From: JAENVT01 sp039931555
GTDB taxonomy: Bacteria; Actinomycetota; Acidimicrobiia; Acidimicrobiales; Ilumatobacteraceae
DNA: 64,000 nt
NCBI GenBank assembly: GCA_039931555.1
Contig: JBDTRP010000171.1
Coordinates: 49,087-113,086 of the forward strand
Reading direction: 5' to 3'
Position 1 is the first letter of the stretch; each line of letters opens with the position of its first letter. Below are positions 56,590-64,000 of this stretch, piece after piece. Both the position numbers and the translations under genes were made by a program. The notes beneath the pieces are model-generated. The model ran no database searches, was not told the origin of the DNA, and saw nothing but the letters and a program-made list of their open reading frames with translations.

Positions 56590-59500
56590 TTGGCGACTCG
56601 GAAGTCCGCCGAGTACGTGATTCGACCACCACCCACCAGTTGGACGATCGCGACCAGGCGATGGTTGCCGTTGCGCAGCCGACGGGTATCGAACGGCACC
56701 GCCAACCCTCGCCGTGTGCCGAACGCGTCGTAGGGCGCTGCGTTATCGGACCCGATCGTCCTGCCGTCGAGCACGAACACCACCCGATTCAGACCGGCGA
56801 TGGGGTCGCCGGCCCCGGCCAGGAACAGGAAGCGTTGTCCGGCCAGCGTTGCGCCGTTGAGCGGCTCCAGCGCCGATCGGGTGGCCGACGACGATACGGC
56901 CAGGCTGTGCGGCGTGGTGTCGGCCACCGTGAACGTGGCATCGAGCACCACTGGCAGACCACTCGGCAGGAGCGCTGTCGCCGTGATGTGATGGGCGCCG
57001 AGGGTCAGCAGGTTCGACTCGAACGGGTTGGCGTTCAGCGCGCAACTGCGGCACGCCCGACGGATGGAGGTGCCGGCGAAGTCGAACGGTGCCGCCCGAT
57101 CGATGGTGAACGGGCTGCCGTCGATCGAGAACGTCACCCGACGGGCAGCGACGAGTCCACTCGAAGCGACGAAGATGTAGGCACTGACGCCCGACCGCAG
57201 CACGACGCCGTCGAGCGGACGCGTGTTGGTTGTTCTCGTCGCGCTGTCGGCCACCAGCAGGGTCAGACCCAACGCCGGGGCGGTGACCGTGATCGGCACG
57301 GTGACGGACGGCGACTGGCTCTGTCCGTCGCTGACGGCGAAAGAGAACGAGTCGCTCCCGGCGAAGTTGGCGGCGCTGGTGTAGGTGAACGTCGGCCCGG
57401 TGCCGGTGAGCGTGCCGTGCGCGGGCGGGGTGACGATGATGAACGTCAGTGGGTCGCCGTCGACATCACTGCCCGACAACGTGATCGGTGTGGGTTGGAC
57501 GGTGATGGCGGAGACCGATGCCGGGTTCGCCACCGGTGGATCGTTCACCGCTGTCACGTCGATCGAGACGGTGGCTGTGTTGGAATCGACGGTGCCGTCG
57601 TTGATCTTGAACGTGAACGCGTCTGACCCATTGAAGTTGACGTCGGGCGTGTAGGTCAGGCTCGGCGCCGTTCCGCTCAGCACGCCATGCGTCGGTTGCG
57701 ACACGACGGTGAACGACAGCACGTCGGCCGCGTCGGGATCCGTCCCGGTGAGCACGATTGGTGCTGCAGTGTCCTCCGCGGTGGTGACTGTCTGCGGAGT
57801 TGCCGTCGGTGGGGTGTTCGGCGCCGTGACGGTGAGGGGCGCAGTGCCTGCCCCGCTCCAGTTGCCGGCGATGTCGAGGGCGCGAACCGACACGATGTAC
57901 GAGCCGGGGGCAACGGTGACGGGCACGATGCCCGTCAGCGTGGTGCCCGTCAGCAGCAGCGGTGTGCCGTTACCGGGACCAGGATCTGTGCCGATCCACC
58001 ATTCGCCGCCGGCGAGGCCCGCCAAGGCATCGGACGACGTCGCGATGATTGCGCTGATCTGGTCACTCAGCCGCGACGCGGGGGTGACCGTCACGACCGG
58101 ATCGGTCGGCGGGGTGTGGTCGACCTTCACCGTCGATGACATACTGGTGGTGAGCCCGGCGAGGTCCTTCGCCGTGCCCGTCAGCACCAGCGCCGCACCC
58201 TCATCGGTACCGGTCGATTGAGGGAGCGAGCAAGCCGCGACACCCGACACCGAGTCCGTGCACGTGTACGTCGCCGTTACCGTCGAGTTGTTCCATCCGG
58301 CGGCGTTCGCCGCCGGCCCCAGGGCGACCGTGATCTGCGGCGGGGTGGTGTCGATCTTCAGCGTGATGGTGGCGCTGCTGCCGTCGGATCCGGTCACGTC
58401 GATCACGTGCGATCCGTTGGTCAGCGAGGGAACGAACGGTGCGAGGTACGTCAGGTGCGGGCCCCCGTCGATCGAGACGTCGAATGTGGCCGCGGGTGAG
58501 CCGGAGATCGTCACCAGCGGTGGGGTTGAAAACCATCCAGAGGCAGAGGCAGAGGCGACTGGTGACAGGGTGAGGGTCGGGGCGGGTGGCGGTGGTGGCG
58601 TCGGCGCGAATCCAGGGCCCTTGTTGGCGGCCCAGGAGACGTTGCCGGCGCCGTCGACGACCTGCACGACGACTCGGATCTGCTCATTGCTGATGAGCGC
58701 CGGGACCGCCAACGAACCGAAGAACGTTCCGCCATTCGCGCCCAGATCGAGGCTCTGCCAATCGCCGCCGGCCTGGTACAGCGCCACGACTCGATGGATG
58801 TCCGAGGCATCGCTGGCGCTGACCGAGACGTTGGCGAACACGTCTCCGACCGATCGCTGAAGCACGACCTCGCCGACCTTTGGCGCGACCCAGTCGGGCA
58901 ACGCCGAGTAGTACACATCGCCTGCCATGTGGTCGTAGAGCAGTTGTGTGCCCAGACCATTGGCGGCGCCCGGATTCGTGGACAAGAACTGGCCCGGGAT
59001 CAGTACGAGTTTCTGACGTTGAGCGACACTGTCAGGACCCACCAGTCCCTGCGTGTCGCTGACGGTCGTCACGCCGGCCAATCGGGTCGGGAACGTGGCG
59101 ACCGAGTTGACCGCCTCGGGCTCACCGGCCGCGTTGTCGAGCGTCGGTCGGCTGAAGGCGGCGTCGAAGTTGGCCACGGTCTGGCCGGTGTGCAGCACGC
59201 TGACCACAGCGCCATGCGCCGGCAGGAGCGAGTTGTCCGGTGCTGCGGCAGTCACATCGAGCTCGGCTCGGGGCTCGACCGGGCGACTCGCGGTGATCTG
59301 CGGCAACTGTGGGCCCGTGCCCCCGGTTGCCGCTTCGAACCACCGACCGATGTTGCCCGACTTGGGAGTGAACGTGAAGTCCTGGCTGTATGGCGTCGAC
59401 GACAGGCCGACGGTGTTGGCGACCGGAGTGGTCGTCTCGTTTGGTGGTGTCGGACGCACCGGATGCTGCGTGCCGACAGCGAACATCGGCAGGCCGTACA

Positions 59501-62500
59501 GGATCGTGCTCGACAACGCCTTCTCGTCGTAGGCGCCGTACAGGCCTTGGCTTCCGAAGTACTGCTGCTTGGCGTTGCGCAACGCGTCGCCCAACGACAC
59601 CGCGCCGTCGAGTTGCCCGGCGAACAAGGTCATCAGGCGTTCCTGCAGGCCGATGCTGACCTGGTCGCCGTAGCCGTAGCCGGTCGTGGCCAGATACGCG
59701 GCCCCTCTGGCAGTCAGGGCTGCGGGCAGATCGAGTGACGATGCGCCGCCGCCCACCGTGGCGTCAGAGATAGCAAGGCCGCTGTGGCAACCCATCGAGA
59801 AGACCAACCGTGCGCCGTCGGGCAACGTGGCCGCGAGTGCGGCCGCAGTCAACGCGTCGCCGGCTGCGGTCTGGATGCCGGTGTGGTCGGCGTGCGCGAA
59901 GATCGCAGAGATCGACGGTGCCGGTGGCCCGGTGAGGTCGGCGACCAGCTCGGCGCCGGTCCATGTGGTCTCGTGGGCGGGTGGCGGGCCAGTGACCGCC
60001 GCAGTTGCACCACTGGCGGTCCTCAGCGAACTGGTGAGGGTGTCGCGCACCATGCGGGCGCCGTCGGCCATGAAGTCATAGCCGGCTGCATAGGCGCGAG
60101 TGGCGTCGAGACGACCCGACGCAGCATCGAAGGCGTCGATCTGGGCGATGATCTGCGTGGGCGTCTCGACCAGTCGACCGAGGGCGAGCTCGGGTACGTA
60201 GAGCCGGCGGGTGGCCCAATCGATCGGGTCGAGATCACCGTATGGATCGTCACTGAGGAAGTGGCTGGTGTGCAGCGCACCGAAGTACGGCCCGTTGGCA
60301 TCGAACTCGTCCGCGTATCCCGTCTCGTTGCCGACGCGGGTGGTGTCGTCGAGTCGGGCCATCGGCACCATGTCGTCGCCTCCGACGATCACGACGTTGG
60401 CAAGTGTGGGGTGGGCGGCGACACCGGGCACGCCGTTGCGAATTCCGACGACGAGTCGGGTGATCTCGTTGACGACCTTGTTGGCCTTGGCGGTGACGCA
60501 TGGATTGGCATTCCATGCCCCGTACGCATCGTGGACCAATGTGTCGCCGTCGACCGGCAGGACCACGCCGTTGACATCGGGACGTGCCGCGAACGTTGCC
60601 AGTTTGGTCATCAGGGCATTGGCTGCGGTGGCCGTGAACGTGTCACCCAAACGCTGCTGGTTCACGACGATCACGGTTGCCAGGTCGGCGGGAAGCGTCG
60701 TGAGATCGGGCATCGTGCCGATGACCCCGCCCGTGCGTGCATAGGCCGCGCAGGTGGGTGTGTTCGGTGGGTCAACCTGTCGGACCCGCAACACATAGGG
60801 CAGGTTCGAGGTCGAGGTGTTGTACGAGCTGACCTGCAGGAGATCGGGAGCGATGGCGTCAACCGATTCCAAGTCGGTGTTGCGCGCTGCCGAACGACCG
60901 ACCACGGTGAGGCCATCGATCACCGGAACGCCCGCGTCGGTGTCGGGTTCGGGCGAGTAACCCGCGGCGGAGACGTCGAGTGGATCGGGCTGCAAGGGCG
61001 GGGCCGATGGTGTGGCGGTTCGCGTTGCAACCGGCGACGGGGAGTTGCCGGGTCGATCGGTGGCCGGGCCATACACCACCAGGTCGCCGTCGCCGGCCAG
61101 GTGGCTGAGGCGCACGCCGACCTGTGCTGACGGCGTCGAGGCGAAGCCGTACAGATCGACGTCGTCGGCATGATCCACGTAGCCGAGGTACAACACGTCG
61201 CCGGTGACCGGCGATGCCGTCGCCGGATCACCAGATGCATCACCGGTGTCAATCACACCGACGATCCCAGCCGTCGTAGCTGCGCCGTTGGCGATCTCGA
61301 CCTTGGCGATCGCCCGGGCCTGGCCGAGCTCCAGACCGGGTGTCGTGCGGAACGAGAGCGTGTAGTTGGTATCGGCCGCGAGGCTGGCGAGCGTCCACAC
61401 CAGAACCTGCCCCGTCGGTCCATCGCTGACGACCGGTCCGCTCACTGCGCCCGCGGCCGGCGTCAAGGTGTTGAGCTCTGCGGGCGCCGGCCGAGCTGCG
61501 TTCGGCGTGAAGTAACGGAAGCCGGCGGGCAACGTGACCGTGGCGGTCGTGTCGAACGGTCCCGGCCCGCCTCGTGAACTCGAGATCGAGACCTTCAAGT
61601 TCCAGTCGAGTGTCGAACCGGCACGTGCGAAATCCTGCAGACCGGCCGTGGTGAGGTCGACGTCTTCCCAGGGGAAATCGGCTTGATCCAAGGTGCCGAC
61701 AATCACATCGTTGAGGTCGATCGCAGTCGGCAGTGCGTCAGCGATCTGGGTCAGCGAGATGGGCGGGTCACCGATAACGGTGTGATCGGCGAACGCTCGA
61801 CCGACGTCTTGCAAGTGGGCGCCTGGAAGCAGTGCCCGCGCGGCCCTGGCCTGTCCGAGGGTCGCACCTGCCGCAGAGCAGTCGAAGCTGAGCGTGCAGT
61901 TGACCACAAGGTCGCGTCGACCGTATGCGCCGTCATTTGGATTGGCGTCGTTGACAGGAATGTCGGAAATCAGCACGGCGCCCACCGCGGGAAACGCATT
62001 GATCGCCGACGTCACCGTGATCTGCCCGATATCGGTAGCGAACAGGTTGAGCTCGTTCAGGCGGGCGTCGAGTACGGGTGCCCCGGCGAAGGCGGCGATG
62101 TTGTTGGCGAGTGAGATGCGCCGCAGGTCGGGGTGAGCGGCGAGGACCTTCGCGGCGTCCGGGTTGACGTCGAGCTCCGTCATCGTCGTACTGAGATTGA
62201 CGCCGAGCAGCGCACAGGTGACAGAGGCTGTGGTGTCGGCTGCCAACCGATCGCACCACGGTTGCGTTCCGAAGTGCAGGCTTTCGACCGGTGTAGCGCC
62301 CAGCATGAACGCCGCCGGACTGGCGTCGGCGATGGGTGTGCCGTCGAAGAAGGAGATGTCGGCAAGCGTCAAGTTACGCAGTGCCGGCCCGAGCGACCCG
62401 GGCGACTCGTAGAGCGCCAGGAACTGCCCAAGGGTGATGCTCTGTGTCGGTTCCCCGGCGAGAGGAGTGCCTACCAGCAACGCAGGCCAGCCACCCGGGA

Positions 62501-64000
62501 ACTCGAGCGGAATCTCGGACAGGGGGGCACCGGCCGCAAGTGGGGAGCGCCGCATGAGCGGAGCAAACTCCGAGACCGGCGAGCGCCTCATGAGTGGTGA
62601 GTTCCTGGCAGTTGGTGAGCGCCTCATCAGGGGTGAGCGCCTCATCAGCGGCGCGTTCGACACGTCGACGTCGAGGGTGCGCATGCGCTCGTAGGGGATG
62701 TCGGCCAGGTTGATCGAGGTCGCACCCGGGCCAGTGGTGGGTGCTGCCGGGTTGAGACTGGCTGCGACCGGTGAGGGCTCGACCGTCACAGTCACGGCAC
62801 CCTGGTCGGCGCCGCCGAAGTTGTCGACGACGTTGTAGGTGAACGTGTCGGTACCGAAGAAGCCCGGGTCGGGTGTGTACGTGCACAGGGTCACGGTGCA
62901 CGAGACCTGGCCGTTCGTGCCGTTCGTCGCACTGTTGATGAACAACGTGTCGCCGTCAGCGTCGGTGTCGTTGGCCAGCACGTCGATGGCGACGGGGGTT
63001 TCTTGTGTCGTGGTGGCGGTGTCGTTCACAGCGACCGGCGCGATGTTGGTTCGAGTGACGGTGATGGTGATGGTGCCGAACGCTTCGAACACCCCGTCGG
63101 TGACTCTGTAGACGAAGACGTCGGTCTGCGGGGTGGGTGGCGCGGTGTACGTCAAGGTCGGGGCGGGCCCCGTGAGCGAACCGGTGAGCTGACCGGCAGG
63201 CGGCGTGAAGATCGTGAACGTCAACGGGGTGCCGTCGGGGTCGACGGCCGACAACGTGATCGGGATCGTGGAGCCGGCCTGCACGCTGTAGCTCGCCGAA
63301 CTGGCCACCGGGGTCTGGTTGCCTATGGTGTTGACCGCGACGGTCACCAGTCCGGTGGCGGTGAGGCCGTGGTTGTCGAGGAGTGTGTAGGTGATGGTCT
63401 CGATGCCGGAGAAGCCGACGTTGGGGGTGTAGAAGAAGCCGTTGGTGAAGGCGGCGGTGGCGGTGCCATGGACCGGGTTGTTGACGCTGATCATCTGGAA
63501 CCCGTCGCCGTCGGGATCGAAGTCGTTGCCGGTCACCGCAACGAACACCTGCTCGCCGCTCGACGTAGCTGTGTCGGGCACCGCGACGGGTGGCTGGTTG
63601 GGGTCGGCGGTGGCGAGGATGCGCACGCTGATGGTGGCTTGGCGGGTGTGGCCGTCAGTGTCGCTGACGAGGTAGAAGAGGTCGTGGTTGGTGTTGATCA
63701 GGGCCGGGTCGGTGCTCGGGGTGTAGGTGAACCCGTTGACCAGATCGCCGCTGAGCACACCTTCGGTGCCGGGTTCGGAGACGGCGACCACGCTCAACGC
63801 TTGGCCTTGCGGGTCGCTGTCGTTGGCCAACAGTTGTGCGGCGCTGATCGACACCGAGGCGCTCTGGTAGACGAAGAAGTAGTCCGTCGACGGTGTCGGT
63901 GTCTCCGGCCCGGTGACACCAGTGTCGACGAACACCGTCGCCAGCCCGGTGGCGGTGAGGCCGTGGTTGTCGAGGAGTGTGTAGGTGATGGTCTCGATGC
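56586..64000 (-). CDS. Giant repeat protein with C25 (gingipain-like) peptidase domain (partial)
   Basis: Over 2470 residues visible; the 5' end lies beyond the right edge. From the N-side: four or more cadherin-like tandem-95 repeats (DTDGDTLFINSATNGTNG type), an LMRRSP repeat tract, an LRR-like part, a C25-type domain with the caspase-like His in IFAHADHTG and Cys in FSMGCHSG, an Ig-like segment, two more tandem-95 repeats, and two final Ig-like units ending TYSADFRVAN. No sorting signal or membrane helix is seen at the C-terminus. It is probably secreted or surface-bound; a processing peptidase is plausible. Confidence 0.8.
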   Translation of the reverse strand, partial: IETITYTLLDNHGLTATGLATVFVDTGVTGPETPTPSTDYFFVYQSASVSISAAQLLANDSDPQGQALSVVAVSEPGTEGVLSGDLVNGFTYTPSTDPALINTNHDLFYLVSDTDGHTRQATISVRILATADPNQPPVAVPDTATSSGEQVFVAVTGNDFDPDGDGFQMISVNNPVHGTATAAFTNGFFYTPNVGFSGIETITYTLLDNHGLTATGLVTVAVNTIGNQTPVASSASYSVQAGSTIPITLSAVDPDGTPLTFTIFTPPAGQLTGSLTGPAPTLTYTAPPTPQTDVFVYRVTDGVFEAFGTITITVTRTNIAPVAVNDTATTTQETPVAIDVLANDTDADGDTLFINSATNGTNGQVSCTVTLCTYTPDPGFFGTDTFTYNVVDNFGGADQGAVTVTVEPSPVAASLNPAAPTTGPGATSINLADIPYERMRTLDVDVSNAPLMRRSPLMRRSPTARNSPLMRRSPVSEFAPLMRRSPLAAGAPLSEIPLEFPGGWPALLVGTPLAGEPTQSITLGQFLALYESPGSLGPALRNLTLADISFFDGTPIADASPAAFMLGATPVESLHFGTQPWCDRLAADTTASVTCALLGVNLSTTMTELDVNPDAAKVLAAHPDLRRISLANNIAAFAGAPVLDARLNELNLFATDIGQITVTSAINAFPAVGAVLISDIPVNDANPNDGAYGRRDLVVNCTLSFDCSAAGATLGQARAARALLPGAHLQDVGRAFADHTVIGDPPISLTQIADALPTAIDLNDVIVGTLDQADFPWEDVDLTTAGLQDFARAGSTLDWNLKVSISSSRGGPGPFDTTATVTLPAGFRYFTPNAARPAPAELNTLTPAAGAVSGPVVSDGPTGQVLVWTLASLAADTNYTLSFRTTPGLELGQARAIAKVEIANGAATTAGIVGVIDTGDASGDPATASPVTGDVLYLGYVDHADDVDLYGFASTPSAQVGVRLSHLAGDGDLVVYGPATDRPGNSPSPVATRTATPSAPPLQPDPLDVSAAGYSPEPDTDAGVPVIDGLTVVGRSAARNTDLESVDAIAPDLLQVSSYNTSTSNLPYVLRVRQVDPPNTPTCAAYARTGGVIGTMPDLTTLPADLATVIVVNQQRLGDTFTATAANALMTKLATFAARPDVNGVVLPVDGDTLVHDAYGAWNANPCVTAKANKVVNEITRLVVGIRNGVPGVAAHPTLANVVIVGGDDMVPMARLDDTTRVGNETGYADEFDANGPYFGALHTSHFLSDDPYGDLDPIDWATRRLYVPELALGRLVETPTQIIAQIDAFDAASGRLDATRAYAAGYDFMADGARMVRDTLTSSLRTASGATAAVTGPPPAHETTWTGAELVADLTGPPAPSISAIFAHADHTGIQTAAGDALTAAALAATLPDGARLVFSMGCHSGLAISDATVGGGASSLDLPAALTARGAAYLATTGYGYGDQVSIGLQERLMTLFAGQLDGAVSLGDALRNAKQQYFGSQGLYGAYDEKALSSTILYGLPMFAVGTQHPVRPTPPNETTTPVANTVGLSSTPYSQDFTFTPKSGNIGRWFEAATGGTGPQLPQITASRPVEPRAELDVTAAAPDNSLLPAHGAVVSVLHTGQTVANFDAAFSRPTLDNAAGEPEAVNSVATFPTRLAGVTTVSDTQGLVGPDSVAQRQKLVLIPGQFLSTNPGAANGLGTQLLYDHMAGDVYYSALPDWVAPKVGEVVLQRSVGDVFANVSVSASDASDIHRVVALYQAGGDWQSLDLGANGGTFFGSLAVPALISNEQIRVVVQVVDGAGNVSWAANKGPGFAPTPPPPPAPTLTLSPVASASASGWFSTPPLVTISGSPAATFDVSIDGGPHLTYLAPFVPSLTNGSHVIDVTGSDGSSATITLKIDTTPPQITVALGPAANAAGWNNSTVTATYTCTDSVSGVAACSLPQSTGTDEGAALVLTGTAKDLAGLTTSMSSTVKVDHTPPTDPVVTVTPASRLSDQISAIIATSSDALAGLAGGEWWIGTDPGPGNGTPLLLTGTTLTGIVPVTVAPGSYIVSVRALDIAGNWSGAGTAPLTVTAPNTPPTATPQTVTTAEDTAAPIVLTGTDPDAADVLSFTVVSQPTHGVLSGTAPSLTYTPDVNFNGSDAFTFKINDGTVDSNTATVSIDVTAVNDPPVANPASVSAITVQPTPITLSGSDVDGDPLTFIIVTPPAHGTLTGTGPTFTYTSAANFAGSDSFSFAVSDGQSQSPSVTVPITVTAPALGLTLLVADSATRTTNTRPLDGVVLRSGVSAYIFVASSGLVAARRVTFSIDGSPFTIDRAAPFDFAGTSIRRACRSCALNANPFESNLLTLGAHHITATALLPSGLPVVLDATFTVADTTPHSLAVSSSATRSALEPLNGATLAGQRFLFLAGAGDPIAGLNRVVFVLDGRTIGSDNAAPYDAFGTRRGLAVPFDTRRLRNGNHRLVAIVQLVGGGRITYSADFRVAN
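62542..62655 (-). repeat. LMRRSP repeat tract inside the giant protein
   Basis: Five copies of APLMRRSP or SPLMRRSP within about 38 residues. The copies are close at DNA level (CTCATG or CTGATG followed by AGGCGC or CGGCGC). The basic tract sits between the cadherin-like repeats and the LRR-like part. Confidence 0.75.
63352..64000 (-). repeat. 55-bp perfect direct repeat in the cadherin-like region
   Basis: 63352-63406 and 63946-64000 are identical over 55 bp (the second copy runs to the window edge). The offset is 594 nt or 198 codons, two repeat domains, which indicates recent intragenic duplication. Confidence 0.85.

Overview
This is high-GC DNA that opens at the origin-proximal end of an actinobacterial chromosome. 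The order dnaN-recF-DUF721-gyrB-gyrA, then a DUF3566 membrane protein and tRNA-Ile(GAT), is the layout known from Actinomycetota. A phosphatidylcholine-synthase-type enzyme, a gyrA intein, and many genes whose start codon lies only 6-8 nt after a -10 hexamer fit that phylum. An Acidimicrobiia (Ilumatobacter-like) origin is my guess and is not proven by the sequence.

Layout. 1-9.3 kb: replication and topoisomerase genes, with a 388-residue intein placed directly after the GyrA active-site tyrosine. 9.3-19.6 kb: ordinary chromosomal metabolism (Rossmann oxidoreductase, alpha/beta hydrolase, DUF1003 and MgtE-N/CBS pair, molybdopterin oxidoreductase divergent from an aminotransferase, D-aminoacylase with a tiny zinc ribbon, LLM flavin oxidoreductase). 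19.69 kb: tRNA-Ala(TGC), whose 3' 46 bp are repeated exactly at 31,187-31,232. The repeats bound an 11.5-kb integrated element. It carries a tyrosine integrase at the right end, an excisionase-like HTH gene, a MobF relaxase-helicase, a BrnT-like/RHH toxin-antitoxin pair, a methyltransferase and two separate ECF sigma + membrane-protein pairs. It has no type IV secretion or FtsK-type transfer gene, so it looks mobilizable rather than self-transmissible.

31.2-33.3 kb: a decayed second copy of a related element in tandem. It keeps an arm-type repeat at the same 56-bp distance from its att site, VapBC and MazEF-like modules, and fragments of a VapC gene and of an integrase nearly identical to the intact one. 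33.4-41.8 kb: a compact operon with a YgeW-type carbamoyltransferase, YgeY-type M20 hydrolase, carbamate kinase and a complete BMP-family ABC importer (two permeases, lipoprotein, ATPase). Together these suggest import and breakdown of a purine or ureide compound with ATP recovery from carbamoyl phosphate.

42.2-46.1 kb: a regulatory and ferritin-like locus (ECF sigma factor, two exported ferritin-like proteins, a long hairpin, a region-4-only sigma fragment, and a MEDS/zinc-finger anti-sigma protein). 46-52 kb: lipid and membrane genes (DoxX-like, Pcs-like, endonuclease/exonuclease/phosphatase family, MFS) and a PAS-GGDEF diguanylate cyclase. 52.2-56.6 kb: a PycTM-like (Pycsar effector family) membrane protein divergent from a 1258-residue double-cyclase/P-loop/TPR protein, a possible cyclic-nucleotide signalling or defence pair. 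56.6-64 kb: a giant surface-type protein with cadherin-like repeats, an unusual LMRRSP repeat tract and a C25 (gingipain-like) peptidase domain, running off the right edge.
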